Part shown: in pieces, positions 40,269 through 49,149 of the stretch
Position numbering within the stretch: the stretch's first letter is position 1
Layout of the letters: every line of letters starts with the position of its first letter
Origin: an uncultured Gammaproteobacteria bacterium
Lineage (GTDB): Bacteria; Pseudomonadota; Gammaproteobacteria; GCA-002705445; GCA-002716945
Assembly: GCA_902632305.1 (NCBI GenBank)
Contig: CACPCG010000001.1
Coordinates: forward strand, 124,001-188,000
Length of the DNA: 64,000 nucleotides
Direction of reading: 5' to 3'
The notes under the pieces: model-generated
What the model saw: only the letters and a program-made list of their open reading frames with translations
Database searches by the model: none
What the model was told of the DNA's origin: nothing
Program-made: the position numbers and the translations under genes

Positions 40269-40685
40269 ATGAGGTTTCTTTTAATATTTTTATTTAATGC
40301 ATTATATTTGCTAGTCATGGCTCAAGCAAATGAGATGTTAGTAGGGAAGTCTTTGATTTGCAAGACCGAGACTTTCCCCGTAAAAGGAGGATTCAATTTC
40401 AGTACTTCAGATAAACTTATTAGATATAATATTTTATGGAATTCTACAAAAAATGAGGAATTTATTGAAAAGACATCACACTGTTACATGATTATTAATG
40501 ATGAGGTAGCTGTCTCAGAATCTAGTAAAGATTTAAACTGTGGCACTTATAGCTCATTCATAAATTTAAATACATTGGTTTACACCATACCGACATCCAC
40601 CAATCTTCTCACTGCTGACTGTGTTTACTTTGATGGGGATATAGAAGAAAAAATAGAGTCTAGTATTAATGTAATTCATAATTAA
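40269..40685 (+). CDS. Hypothetical exported protein
   Basis: A 138-residue protein with an N-terminal signal peptide (Met-Arg-Phe-Leu-Leu-Ile-Phe-Leu..., cleavage near Ala-Gln-Ala-Asn at residue ~20). The mature part has four Cys residues and is beta-rich in pattern, suggesting disulfides in the periplasm. It is a single gene, convergent with mtnP (stops 3 bases apart). No family recognised. Confidence 0.6.
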   Translation: MRFLLIFLFNALYLLVMAQANEMLVGKSLICKTETFPVKGGFNFSTSDKLIRYNILWNSTKNEEFIEKTSHCYMIINDEVAVSESSKDLNCGTYSSFINLNTLVYTIPTSTNLLTADCVYFDGDIEEKIESSINVIHN

Positions 40686-40688
40686 AAT

Positions 40689-41555
40689 TTAATTTCTATT
40701 TGCAAGATATCTTCTCAGTATATACTTCAATTGTTTTTTAGTTTCATCAGAGGCTACGTCTATATTGCTTATTATGCTAGTATCTAAACAGCGAGAAATC
40801 TCATCATCTTGTTTATTGTATTGCTCATAGACATCTATAAATTCGTTGATAAATATTTGGGCATTTTTTGTCATCACTTTCATCACTTCAATTATTTTTG
40901 GTATGTCTGTATTGCATAAATCTTCTTTGAAGCAATCAAAATCTGTCACCATCCCAATTGATTGATATCTTATCTCTGCTTCTCTTGCTAATTTTGCTTC
41001 TGGCATATTTGTCATCCCTATAACATCAAATCCTGCATCATGATAGTATTTAGATTCAGCGTGAGATGAAAGTTGTGGTCCTTCTATAGCGACATATTTT
41101 ATATTTGTGTGGTAATCGTAATTTAATTTAGACATGATGTCACGTGCGCACGATTCGAGTCCTACACTATTAGGTATTGCCATAGAAACATGCGCAATTA
41201 TATCTTTGTCGAAGAAAGTATTTTCACGTTTGTATGTTTTATCAATATATTGATTAATAATTGCAAATGACCCTGGTAATATTTTATCAGAGAGAGAGCC
41301 AACCGCAGAGATTGATATTATATCTGTGACTCCTACTTGTTTTAGCGCATCAATATTAGCTCTATAATTGATTGAAGTAGGATTAATCAGATGATGTTCA
41401 CCATGTCTTGGTAAAAAAAATACTTGTTTATTATTTATTTCACATTTAATAATCTCAGAAGAGGGAGATCCCCAAGAAGTTTCTATCTTTAAGTTTGTAG
41501 ATTCACATTCTAAATCATAAAGACCGCTTCCACCGATGATACCTAAACTAGACAT
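40689..41555 (-). CDS. mtnP: S-methyl-5'-thioadenosine phosphorylase
   Basis: MTAP splits methylthioadenosine to adenine and methylthioribose-1-P in polyamine and methionine salvage. The 288-residue protein has the Ile-Ile-Gly-Gly-Ser-Gly-Leu N terminus, the phosphate-binding Arg-His-Gly-Glu-His, and the signature Gly-Met-Thr-Asn-Met-Pro-Glu-Ala-Lys-Leu-Ala-Arg-Glu-Ala-Glu. A Val-Thr-Asp-Phe-Asp-Cys substrate loop is seen, and MTAPs are distinguished from PNPs by Asp in this loop. Its upstream region faces the ferritin-like gene. Confidence 0.93.
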   Translation of the reverse strand: MSSLGIIGGSGLYDLECESTNLKIETSWGSPSSEIIKCEINNKQVFFLPRHGEHHLINPTSINYRANIDALKQVGVTDIISISAVGSLSDKILPGSFAIINQYIDKTYKRENTFFDKDIIAHVSMAIPNSVGLESCARDIMSKLNYDYHTNIKYVAIEGPQLSSHAESKYYHDAGFDVIGMTNMPEAKLAREAEIRYQSIGMVTDFDCFKEDLCNTDIPKIIEVMKVMTKNAQIFINEFIDVYEQYNKQDDEISRCLDTSIISNIDVASDETKKQLKYILRRYLANRN

Positions 41556-41595
41556 GTTACTAACTCTCTAAAAAATTATATCATATCATTTTAAT

Positions 41596-41614
41596 TGTTA
41601 ATGATAATCAATTA
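41596..41614 (+). promoter_or_regulatory. Candidate Fur box upstream of the ferritin-like gene
   Basis: GTTAATGATAATCAATTAC matches the 19-base Fur consensus GATAATGATAATCATTATC at 15 positions with the core TAATGATAATCA intact. It lies between mtnP and the ferritin-like gene, about 110 bases before the latter's ATG. It could control either divergent gene. Confidence 0.7.
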
Positions 41615-41723
41615 CATTTGCTAATAATAATTATTTATTGAAAATTTTTTCTATTTTGATTTTTTAAATTGAATCATTTTATTTTCACGTATATACTCCA
41701 CTTAATTATTTGGGGAAAACATA

Positions 41724-42161
41724 ATGGAAAATTTAAATGTTAAAAGAGCTATTGAGGTACTTAACAAAATTATACAATATGAGTTATCTGGAGTTGTGAG
41801 GTACACTCATTATGCATTAATGGTTACTGGTAGAGATCGTCTAAGTTTGACTCAATTTTTCAAAGAGCAAGCTACAGAATCTTTAACACATGCACATCAA
41901 GCAGGAGAACTTGTTACAGGACTTGGAGGACACCCCTCATTAGAAATTTCCTTTATTGAAGAATCTAATAAACATGGCTCGGTTGATTTATTAAATGAAA
42001 GCGCGGCACATGAAAAGGCAGCGATAAAACTCTATAAAGAATTATGCGATGTTGCAAATGGAGATAGTATTTATATAGAGGAATATGCTCGTGAAATGAT
42101 AAAAGCAGAGGAAATGCATAGTTTAGAAATTCAGAAAATGTTAAAAGACTTTGAAGCGTAA
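41724..42161 (+). CDS. Ferritin-like diiron protein (bacterioferritin family)
   Basis: A 145-residue four-helix protein. The iron-ligand pattern appears as Tyr-Glu-Leu-Ser-Gly-Val-Val-Arg-Tyr in helix A. Glu-Ser-Leu-Thr-His-Ala-His follows in helix B. Glu-Ser-Ala-Ala-His-Glu and Glu-Glu-Met-His occur later. The Glu-Ser-Leu-x-His-Ala form is that of short bacterioferritin-annotated proteins in alpha- and gammaproteobacteria. It probably stores iron. A Fur box upstream supports iron control. Confidence 0.85.
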   Translation: MENLNVKRAIEVLNKIIQYELSGVVRYTHYALMVTGRDRLSLTQFFKEQATESLTHAHQAGELVTGLGGHPSLEISFIEESNKHGSVDLLNESAAHEKAAIKLYKELCDVANGDSIYIEEYAREMIKAEEMHSLEIQKMLKDFEA

Positions 42162-42166
42162 AACTA

Positions 42167-43156
42167 TCAAAAACTTTTTTCTAAGAAATTTATAATCGCA
42201 GTATTAGTTGTCTCGGTAGCATGTCTGCTGTATTTGACATGCACCCCAGGTGTAGAGCATTCTTTAAGAAGTCTCTCAGATTCACTTGGTCCATTTACAA
42301 TTCTTCCTGTTATAGTCGCAATACTGCCATCGTCATTTATTGTGAGCGTGCATTCATCATTTATAATATTAAGACTAGGTAAGTTATCGAAAGTGATACC
42401 AAAATAAAGAAATGGATTGTCAAAGCCGTGTCTGGCACCTGCAATTGATATATGTTCAATAATATTTTTTTCATCACTGAATTTATCATAAATATTTTTA
42501 CAGGCTTGTTCTGGTGTTAAATCATCACTACCCCCGGTTATCATAAGCAGAGGTGTTGAAGTTGCAGAATCCTTATTTAGCGTAAACCCACAGTAAGGGT
42601 AGATAGCAATAGTGGCATCAAATTTCACTTTTGAAACTTTATTAACAATTTCGTCAAAGTGAGACAATATAGGTCCAACACCACCTTGAGACCAACCAAT
42701 ATATCCAATTTTATTTATTTTAGGATGAGTTTTGATAATTTTAAGCGCTTTGTAAGCATCATTCATAAAGGTAATACCCGACACTTTTGAAAATGTTTTG
42801 TCGTATTTTATTCCTCTACCCATATAGTGGTCTAATTGAAAAACAACGTACCCAGCTTCATTTAAGAGATCGACATATTTTTTATGATATCGTCTTAAAC
42901 CTCCTGAACCATGAGATAAAATAATTGCATTATAAAGATTCTTTTCTTCATCGGGGAATGACAATTTTCCATAAATCTCTATGAGAGGCTTATCTTTATA
43001 GTTCAAATCATAACTATCAACTGTTAAGAAACATACTATTTTGTCTTCAACACCGGTGATATATGATATGGACTCTGATGTATTACATGGATCTACTCGA
43101 AACATTGCGCAACCACTTAGAAATAGTGCAAGAGGTAAATATTTTATGGATTTCAT
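42167..43156 (-). CDS. Alpha/beta-hydrolase lipoprotein (dienelactone hydrolase-like)
   Basis: A 329-residue lipoprotein with signal sequence and lipobox Leu-Phe-Leu-Ser-Gly-Cys (Cys16). The mature part is an alpha/beta-hydrolase: nucleophile Ser in Gly-Trp-Ser-Gln-Gly, acid in Gly-Gly-Ser-Asp-Asp-Leu-Thr, and His in Ala-Arg-His-Gly-Phe-Asp. The layout resembles dienelactone-hydrolase-type enzymes. It would act in the periplasm or on a membrane face. Convergent with the ferritin-like gene. Confidence 0.83.
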   Translation of the reverse strand: MKSIKYLPLALFLSGCAMFRVDPCNTSESISYITGVEDKIVCFLTVDSYDLNYKDKPLIEIYGKLSFPDEEKNLYNAIILSHGSGGLRRYHKKYVDLLNEAGYVVFQLDHYMGRGIKYDKTFSKVSGITFMNDAYKALKIIKTHPKINKIGYIGWSQGGVGPILSHFDEIVNKVSKVKFDATIAIYPYCGFTLNKDSATSTPLLMITGGSDDLTPEQACKNIYDKFSDEKNIIEHISIAGARHGFDNPFLYFGITFDNLPSLNIINDECTLTINDDGSIATITGRIVNGPSESERLLKECSTPGVHVKYSRHATETTNTAIINFLEKSF

Positions 43157-43179
43157 AAAATTACAAAAGCCTCCCGATG

Positions 43180-44373
43180 TTAGTTTATCGATGTGACTTT
43201 ATTATTTTCAAGTAATTTTATAGCTTGGAAAACTTGTTTATCATTCTGATATGGCTCAGGTAAATCAAACACGTCTTTTTCTGAAAGTTCAACAACTATA
43301 TCAGGTGTAATGCCATTTTCATGTATATCTCTACCTAGTGGTGTAAAATATTTTGCAGTTGTTAGTTTTAACGCTGAACCATCTGATAATTCTTGAATTG
43401 TCTGTACTGATGCTTTCCCATAGGATTTTGTACCTAATATCGTTGCTCTCTTATTATCTTGAAGTGCGCCAGCGACTATCTCTGATGCTGAAGCCGATCC
43501 TTCATTTACTAGCACGATCATAGGCATGCCATTTGTTATATCTTGAGGTGTAGCACTGTACTTTAATACAGAGTTTAACGACCTTCCTTTTGTTTCAACT
43601 ATTTTCCCGTTAGGTAAAAATAAATCACTTATGCCCACAGCAGAGCCCAAGACTCCGCCTGGATTGTTTCTTAAATCAATGATGAGTCCATTTAAACCCA
43701 TATTCGCTTTTTTGTTCAGTTTGAAAAATGCAGATTTTAAATCATTTGTAGAATTTGATTGGAAGTTAGATAACCGTAAGTAACCGATATCATCTCCAAA
43801 TAATTTTGTTTTGATTCCTTTACTAATTATTATTTCTCTTTTAATTTCATAGACAACTGGACTTTGAACCCCTTTCCTCATTACAGTGATTGTAACTTTA
43901 GTGCCAGGCTTGCCTCTCATTAGTTTCACAGCATCACCAATAGGCATATCTTTAAGGTCTGTTTCCCCAACTTTAACTATCAAATCTCCTGCTTTAATCC
44001 CGGCTTTCATCGCAGGAGTATCATCTATAGGTGTAATAACTTTGATATAGCTCTCATCAGCAGTTATTTCGATACCTAATCCACCAAACTTTCCAGTAGT
44101 ACCAATCCTTAATTCTTTAAACTCATCTTTGCTTAAAAAAGCAGAATGAGGGTCTAGACCTGAAACCATTCCTTGTATGGCTTTTTGAAACAATATCTGA
44201 TCGTCAACTTCATCAACATACTGTTCTTTAATGCGTTTGAAAATATCGACAAATTGCTCGATATCCTCCACCGGAACATCATCAGATGCTGACAACTTTG
44301 CAGAGTTCTCATTTATGGCTGAAGCAAGCAAAATGCATACTGATAGTAGTGTTAATCTTAAATATCTTTCCAT
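43180..44373 (-). CDS. ctpA: C-terminal processing protease (S41, CtpA-like)
   Basis: A 397-residue periplasmic Ser/Lys protease. It has an N-terminal hydrophobic signal or anchor (~1-20), then a PDZ domain (Gly-Lys-Phe-Gly-Gly-Leu-Gly-Ile-Glu to Pro-Gly-Thr-Lys-Val). In the catalytic domain, Ser is in Asn-Glu-Gly-Ser-Ala-Ser-Ala and Lys is in Tyr-Gly-Lys-Ala-Ser-Val-Gln. It degrades or matures envelope proteins with exposed C termini. Divergent from the regulator at 44459. Confidence 0.93.
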   Translation of the reverse strand: MERYLRLTLLSVCILLASAINENSAKLSASDDVPVEDIEQFVDIFKRIKEQYVDEVDDQILFQKAIQGMVSGLDPHSAFLSKDEFKELRIGTTGKFGGLGIEITADESYIKVITPIDDTPAMKAGIKAGDLIVKVGETDLKDMPIGDAVKLMRGKPGTKVTITVMRKGVQSPVVYEIKREIIISKGIKTKLFGDDIGYLRLSNFQSNSTNDLKSAFFKLNKKANMGLNGLIIDLRNNPGGVLGSAVGISDLFLPNGKIVETKGRSLNSVLKYSATPQDITNGMPMIVLVNEGSASASEIVAGALQDNKRATILGTKSYGKASVQTIQELSDGSALKLTTAKYFTPLGRDIHENGITPDIVVELSEKDVFDLPEPYQNDKQVFQAIKLLENNKVTSIN

Positions 44374-44458
44374 TTCTCTGTATATTACGGTTTTTGTGCT
44401 TTATTATCTTATTAGTTTTGTCTAATATAGATATATTAATAAATAATTATATATCTAC

Positions 44459-44803
44459 ATGGAAACTGAAAATTTAAACACTACTAATAATAACCTTAGC
44501 GCACTTGAACAACAAGTTCAAAATGACGTAGAGACTGCATCACGTTCACTTAAGGCAATGTCACATCCACTTAGATTAATGATTTTATGTAAATTGGGAG
44601 AGGATGAATTTAGCGTACAAGATATAGTTGATAATGTTGGGACATCACAGAGTAATATTTCACAACATTTGGCAATACTTAGAGAGAAGGGAATACTATC
44701 TGCGCGCAAATCTGCTAACAAAGTTTTTTATAAAGTCAGTGATGTAAAAACACTCAAGCTAATTGAGATGATGAGAGAAGTTTTCTGCTCACACCAAAAA
44801 TAG
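44459..44803 (+). CDS. ArsR/SmtB-family regulator, SqrR/BigR-like dithiol type
   Basis: A 114-residue winged-helix repressor. The HTH is around Ser-Val-Gln-Asp-Ile-Val-Asp-Asn-Val-Gly-Thr-Ser-Gln-Ser-Asn-Ile-Ser-Gln-His. It lacks the Glu-Leu-Cys-Val-Cys metal-sensing motif. It has just two Cys: Cys44 in Leu-Met-Ile-Leu-Cys-Lys and Cys110 near the C terminus (Val-Phe-Cys-Ser). These sit at the places, with the 66-residue spacing, of the dithiol pair of SqrR/BigR persulfide sensors. A rhodanese-like gene follows after 15 bases, which fits sulfur sensing. Function is inferred. Confidence 0.78.
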   Translation: METENLNTTNNNLSALEQQVQNDVETASRSLKAMSHPLRLMILCKLGEDEFSVQDIVDNVGTSQSNISQHLAILREKGILSARKSANKVFYKVSDVKTLKLIEMMREVFCSHQK

Positions 44804-44818
44804 CAAGGAGATAATTAA

Positions 44819-45232
44819 TTGGCTGATTTTATTTACGATAATATCTTTTTGGTTTCTGCATTTATTTTTTTATTTGTATTAATCATAAACCTTGAGATAA
44901 AAACAACTTTTAGCAGAGTCAAAAAACTTACTATTGATGAAATGACTTCATTAATAAATGGGTCCAAAGTTTTATTGATTGATATTCGAACCTCTGATGA
45001 GTATAACAATGGGCACATAGCAAACGCAAAAAACTTTACATTAGATAAACTCTCCACTATTAAAGCATCTAAACAAGATTACATAATTACTTATGCAAAA
45101 ACTGATAGCGAGGCTATCAAGGCAGCGAAATTAATCAACGATACAGGTTTTGAAAATGTATGTTATTTAGATGGCGGTATAAATTCTTGGATTGAAAATA
45201 ATATGCCTCTTTCAGGTGAAGTAAATGGCTGA
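44819..45232 (+). CDS. Rhodanese-like membrane-anchored protein (YibN-like), Cys-less
   Basis: A 137-residue protein from TTG 44819 with AAGGAG 8 bases before. It has an N-terminal transmembrane anchor (~6-22) and a rhodanese domain (Leu-Ile-Asp-Ile-Arg-Thr-Ser-Asp-Glu-Tyr-Asn-Asn-Gly-His-Ile). The active-site loop reads Ile-Thr-Tyr-Ala-Lys-Thr-Asp-Ser, so the catalytic Cys is replaced by Ala. Only Cys in a later strand remains. Position before secB and gpsA is that of YibN. It overlaps secB by 8 bases. Sulfurtransferase activity is unlikely; a binding or scaffold role is possible. Confidence 0.82.
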   Translation: MADFIYDNIFLVSAFIFLFVLIINLEIKTTFSRVKKLTIDEMTSLINGSKVLLIDIRTSDEYNNGHIANAKNFTLDKLSTIKASKQDYIITYAKTDSEAIKAAKLINDTGFENVCYLDGGINSWIENNMPLSGEVNG

Positions 45233-45665
45233 TGATCAGATAAAATTTATTGTTAATAGGATTTATGCCAAAGATGTATCGCTAGAATCCCCGGAAGCAC
45301 CACTAATATTCAATGATATTAAGATGCAACCCAAGGTTGGCTTTAATTTGAAAACAACTATCGATAAACTTGATGAGCAGACTTTTGAGGTCACGCTAGA
45401 TATAAATGTGAAAGCAGAAACCGAAGAAAAAGCTATTTACCTAGTAGAGCTTAAGCAGGCAGGGATCTTCGGGATTCAAGGTGCTAATGATGAAATGAAA
45501 GATAATTTTCTAAACATACGATGTCCTGAAATTATCTTCCCTTATGCAATGGAGACTGTATCAACGTTAATACAAAAATCTGGCTTTCCTCCTATATTCT
45601 TTGCTCCTATTGATTTCAACGCTCTTCATCAAAAAGAACTTGCAAAAAAAAATAAAACACAATGA
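45225..45665 (+). CDS. secB: Preprotein chaperone SecB
   Basis: SecB holds presecretory proteins unfolded and hands them to SecA. The 146-residue protein has the typical Ile-Tyr-x-Lys-Asp-Val-Ser-Leu-Glu-Ser-Pro N terminus, a beta-rich middle, and Pro-Phe-Ala/Tyr and Gly-Phe-Pro-Pro-Ile motifs near its end. It overlaps gpsA by 4 bases. The rhodanese-secB-gpsA order matches other gammaproteobacteria, but grxC is missing here. Confidence 0.95.
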   Translation: MADDQIKFIVNRIYAKDVSLESPEAPLIFNDIKMQPKVGFNLKTTIDKLDEQTFEVTLDINVKAETEEKAIYLVELKQAGIFGIQGANDEMKDNFLNIRCPEIIFPYAMETVSTLIQKSGFPPIFFAPIDFNALHQKELAKKNKTQ

Positions 45666-46669
45666 CAGTTTGTTTTAATATACTTGGGTCAGGCGAGTGG
45701 GGCCTTTCGATTGCAAATCTATTAGCCTCAAATGGTCACAAAGTCGAGGTATTTGGCAGGGATGACGAAAAAATAGATAGTCTCCAATCAACAAGAGAGT
45801 CTCAGAGTTTAGAGGTAAAATTTTCCGAAAATATCGTTTTCTCGCCATTGAGAAAAATTACTAATGATTCAGTAGAAACCGTCGGTACTTTCAATATTAT
45901 TGCAACTAATAGCAAAGGGTTTGCATCAGTAATTAGAGACAAGAAAATATTTCTAAAGCAGTTTAAACATATTATATGGCTCACAAAGGGAATGGATTCT
46001 GAGTCAACTTTGTTATTTGATGAGCTTATTAAAAAAACATTAGGGACTAGTATTACATCTTGTATGATATCCGGACCAAGTTTTGCAAGGGATTTAATTC
46101 AAAAAAAAGATATTGAAGTCAGTATCGCATCTTTAGATCTTGAATTTCTTAAAGACATAAAACAACATTTTTCAACAAGCTACTTTAAGCTGATCTCCAC
46201 ACAAGACATAATTGGCGTACAGATATCTAGTGTAATGAAAAATATAGCTGCAATTTTGTCTGGAGCTTTAACCGCTCATGGCTGTTCCAAGAGAGAGCTC
46301 ATTAGGATGATTGAAATGTCTAAGGTGGAAATAAATAATATATCAAAAATTATTTACGATAGCAGAGGTTTAAACGTAAATTCTATTGATTTAACTGCTA
46401 CGTTGGCAAGCCCAGCATGTCATGGTGATCTATTTTTATCATGCCTAGAAAACCAGTCTCGGAATAGAACATTTGGCATGCAGTTACAAAATACAGAGGG
46501 GATACCAGAATTGATTTCTAAAATAGGGACTGTAGAAGGGTATATATCTACTTCTACATTACACAATTATTTACATCGTAGCCATATTGGTCCTGTGCTT
46601 GAGTCGGCATACGGTCTACTTTTTGGAGGAATAGGTATTGATAAGACCCCTATTCTAAATTATCTTTAG
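45662..46669 (+). CDS. gpsA: Glycerol-3-phosphate dehydrogenase [NAD(P)+]
   Basis: GpsA makes sn-glycerol-3-phosphate from dihydroxyacetone phosphate for phospholipid synthesis. The 335-residue protein has Leu-Gly-Ser-Gly-Glu-Trp-Gly-Leu-Ser at the N terminus (dinucleotide site). The Ser-Gly-Pro-Ser-Phe-Ala motif and the catalytic Lys region Ser-Val-Met-Lys-Asn are also present. It starts within the secB stop (ATGA). The 3' end overlaps the convergent ntrC by 20 bases. Confidence 0.93.
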   Translation: MTVCFNILGSGEWGLSIANLLASNGHKVEVFGRDDEKIDSLQSTRESQSLEVKFSENIVFSPLRKITNDSVETVGTFNIIATNSKGFASVIRDKKIFLKQFKHIIWLTKGMDSESTLLFDELIKKTLGTSITSCMISGPSFARDLIQKKDIEVSIASLDLEFLKDIKQHFSTSYFKLISTQDIIGVQISSVMKNIAAILSGALTAHGCSKRELIRMIEMSKVEINNISKIIYDSRGLNVNSIDLTATLASPACHGDLFLSCLENQSRNRTFGMQLQNTEGIPELISKIGTVEGYISTSTLHNYLHRSHIGPVLESAYGLLFGGIGIDKTPILNYL

Positions 46670-48044
46670 CTTTTTTTGCTAATGTATTCCTTCCCCACCC
46701 GAGAAGTTTTGCTGCGTCTTGTTTTACACCATTAGTAGCTTTGAGCGATTCTTCGATCAGAAGTGACTCAATATGTTTATTTATTTTTTTTAAAAATTCT
46801 TTATCGGAGGAAATGTTGTTTTGAATATGATTTCTAAGTTTTTCTTCCCAATCTTTAGGGTTACTCTCAACTGTACTATTGCTATTGCCATTAGTAATAT
46901 CGGCGGGGAGATCTTCCAACATGATTGTTTTTGAAGAACACATGATAGTGAGGTATCTGCAAATATTCTCCAATTGTCTTATGTTTCCAGGCCAACTATA
47001 TTTTTTAAAAAAATCTATTACATCACTATCAATATTTTTTTTATCTGTATTAAGTTCTTTAGCCGATTCACTTAAAAAATGGTCCGTTAAATCTTGGATA
47101 TCCTCTATTCTCTCTCTTAATGGTGGTAATTCTAATTTAAATACATTTAACCTATGATATAAATCCTCTCTAAACTTCTGTTGATGTATTAGAGTCTCGA
47201 TTGATTGGTTTGTTGCTGCGATGATCTTTACGTCGGACTTAATTGGATCGTGACCACCAACTCTGTAAAATTCTTGACTAGACAACACTCTTAATAGTCT
47301 TGTTTGCAACTCTGGGTGCATATCTCCAATTTCATCTAGGAATAATGTCCCTCCTTTAGCTTGCTCAAATCTTCCAATACGTTGTGCTTGAGCTCCAGTA
47401 AAGGCACCTTTCTCATGACCAAATAGTTCGGATTCTAAGAGATCATGTGGAATCGCAGCAACATTAATTGCAACAAATGGCATGTTAGCCCTATTACTGT
47501 TTTCATGTACAGATTGTGCTATCAGTTCTTTCCCAGTTCCTGATTCTCCTCTAATAAGAACGCTTATATCTGAATTAGATATTTTGCCTATGGCTCTAAA
47601 AACATCCTGAAGTGATTTAGCTTTACCGATAATGGGACTGCTTTTATTTTCGTACTGCTCTATAGACTCTCTTGATTCAGATATCGAGTTTCTTATTGCT
47701 TTAAGCGCAAGATTTCTTATTGTATCTACATCAAAGGGTTTTGGAAGATATTCAAATGCACCACCCTTATAGGCTGATAAGGCGTTATCAATATCAGAGT
47801 GGGCTGTCATGACGATTGTGGGTAAGTTAGGATATTTATCAGCAACAATTTTAAGCAAGTCAATACCTGTCAGCCCTGGCATCTTTATATCAGTTATTAT
47901 TAAATCTGGTTTTTCGCTATTAAGTGCAAGCATAGCCTCTGAACCACTTTTAAAAGTCTCTATCTTAAAATTCTCCTCTAATGCACTTGTGCAGATAGTA
48001 CGAATACTTTCCTCATCATCAACTATCCAAAGCTTAGATTTCAT
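46650..48044 (-). CDS. glnG: Nitrogen regulation response regulator NtrC
   Basis: NtrC is a sigma-54 activator for nitrogen-starvation genes. It has a receiver domain with phospho-Asp in Ile-Thr-Asp-Ile-Lys-Met-Pro. The AAA+ domain has Walker A Gly-Glu-Ser-Gly-Thr-Gly-Lys-Glu and the sigma-54 loop Gly-Ala-Phe-Thr-Gly-Ala. A Fis-type helix-turn-helix forms the C terminus. I chose ATG 48044, which overlaps the ntrB stop as ATGA and gives Met-Lys-Ser-Lys-Leu-Trp-Ile-Val-Asp-Asp; an ATG at 48056 is also in frame. Length ~464 residues. Confidence 0.95.
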   Translation of the reverse strand: MKSKLWIVDDEESIRTICTSALEENFKIETFKSGSEAMLALNSEKPDLIITDIKMPGLTGIDLLKIVADKYPNLPTIVMTAHSDIDNALSAYKGGAFEYLPKPFDVDTIRNLALKAIRNSISESRESIEQYENKSSPIIGKAKSLQDVFRAIGKISNSDISVLIRGESGTGKELIAQSVHENSNRANMPFVAINVAAIPHDLLESELFGHEKGAFTGAQAQRIGRFEQAKGGTLFLDEIGDMHPELQTRLLRVLSSQEFYRVGGHDPIKSDVKIIAATNQSIETLIHQQKFREDLYHRLNVFKLELPPLRERIEDIQDLTDHFLSESAKELNTDKKNIDSDVIDFFKKYSWPGNIRQLENICRYLTIMCSSKTIMLEDLPADITNGNSNSTVESNPKDWEEKLRNHIQNNISSDKEFLKKINKHIESLLIEESLKATNGVKQDAAKLLGWGRNTLAKKAKDNLE

Positions 48045-49111
48045 TCCGTAGTCCATGGCAGTATAAGAGTAAAAATTGTTTTATTTTGATGACTCTGACA
48101 TTCAATGATACCGTTATTTTGAATGATGATAGATTGAGCTATTGTTAAACCTAAGCCCATGCCATCCTGTTTGCTTGTAACCATCGGGTAGAATATCTCT
48201 TTTACTTTATCTTGAGGTATACCAATTCCATTATCAATCACATCAATCTTCACAACCAAATCATGCTTTTTGTCTCCAATAGTAAATTTTTGAATCGGTC
48301 TCGTCTTAATCTCTACATTGCCGTTATGACTAACAGCTTGAACTGCGTTACGAATTATGTTCATAAGAGCTTGGATTAACTGATTTCTATTTAACATTAA
48401 TTGGGGAATACTTGGGTCATAATTTTTTATAAAGCTCACATTATTATTTATAGAATCATATTTAAATAACTCAACAACGTGTTCAGTAATTTCATGGATA
48501 TTTATTAATCTTTTTTCCTCTGAGGGAAGAGGAGACGACATGGCATTAATTAGTTTAAGTAATCTCTCTGATTCTTTAAGTATAATCTCAGTAAATTTTG
48601 TTTGTGATTTATCTGATAGAGTTTTTTCTAAAAGCTGGGCAGCACCCATGATTCCCCCTAGTGGATTTTTTATTTCATGTGATAAACCTTTGACCATCTC
48701 TCTAGTCGCTTTCTGTTGATCGATCAGATTCTTTTCATTCGAGATATTATAAAGTCTCTCTGTCTCATTGAGCTCTAAAATAATAAATCTCTTCTTAAAA
48801 CTTTTGAGCGATGAAATAATACAATCACAAATTTTTTCAACTTTATCAAAGTTTCTGAATTTAAGATCTCTTAATGTGACAGGAGCATCATTAGTTCTAA
48901 CATTATTGATGTAATTATTAAGATGAATTTCTTTACAGCTAATATTATCAATTTTCTTGATAATATTAGCTGATCCCAAAATATCTTTTGCAGACACATT
49001 TAGATAAATATAGTCATTAAATTCATCAAGAACAATTACACCTGTTCGGAGATTATCCATTATCTCAAAGTTTATGTTTGTTGCGTCATCACTAACTTTT
49101 TTTGTCTTCAT
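48041..49111 (-). CDS. glnL: Nitrogen regulation sensor kinase NtrB
   Basis: NtrB phosphorylates NtrC under nitrogen limitation, and is told to dephosphorylate it by PII proteins. The 356-residue cytosolic histidine kinase has an N-terminal PAS-like domain. The H-box is Gly-Leu-Ser-His-Glu-Ile-Lys-Asn-Pro-Leu-Gly-Gly, and N, G1 and G2 boxes are present (Asn-Ile-Ile-Arg-Asn-Ala; Asp-Asn-Gly-Ile-Gly; Gly-Met-Gly-Leu-Gly-Leu). It lies between glnA and ntrC. Confidence 0.94.
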   Translation of the reverse strand: MKTKKVSDDATNINFEIMDNLRTGVIVLDEFNDYIYLNVSAKDILGSANIIKKIDNISCKEIHLNNYINNVRTNDAPVTLRDLKFRNFDKVEKICDCIISSLKSFKKRFIILELNETERLYNISNEKNLIDQQKATREMVKGLSHEIKNPLGGIMGAAQLLEKTLSDKSQTKFTEIILKESERLLKLINAMSSPLPSEEKRLINIHEITEHVVELFKYDSINNNVSFIKNYDPSIPQLMLNRNQLIQALMNIIRNAVQAVSHNGNVEIKTRPIQKFTIGDKKHDLVVKIDVIDNGIGIPQDKVKEIFYPMVTSKQDGMGLGLTIAQSIIIQNNGIIECQSHQNKTIFTLILPWTTE

Positions 49112-49149
49112 AATTCCCCAATAATTGTTATTTTGAGACAGTTAGATAA

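Noticed and set aside
41724-42161. Classical heme-containing bacterioferritin
   Set aside because: The protein matches the short Glu-Ser-Leu-x-His-Ala form; I could not identify a heme-ligand Met at the expected place, so only a ferritin-like call is made.
44459-44803. Metal-sensing ArsR repressor
   Set aside because: The metal-binding Cys motif in the recognition-helix region is absent; the two Cys fit the dithiol persulfide-sensor type better.
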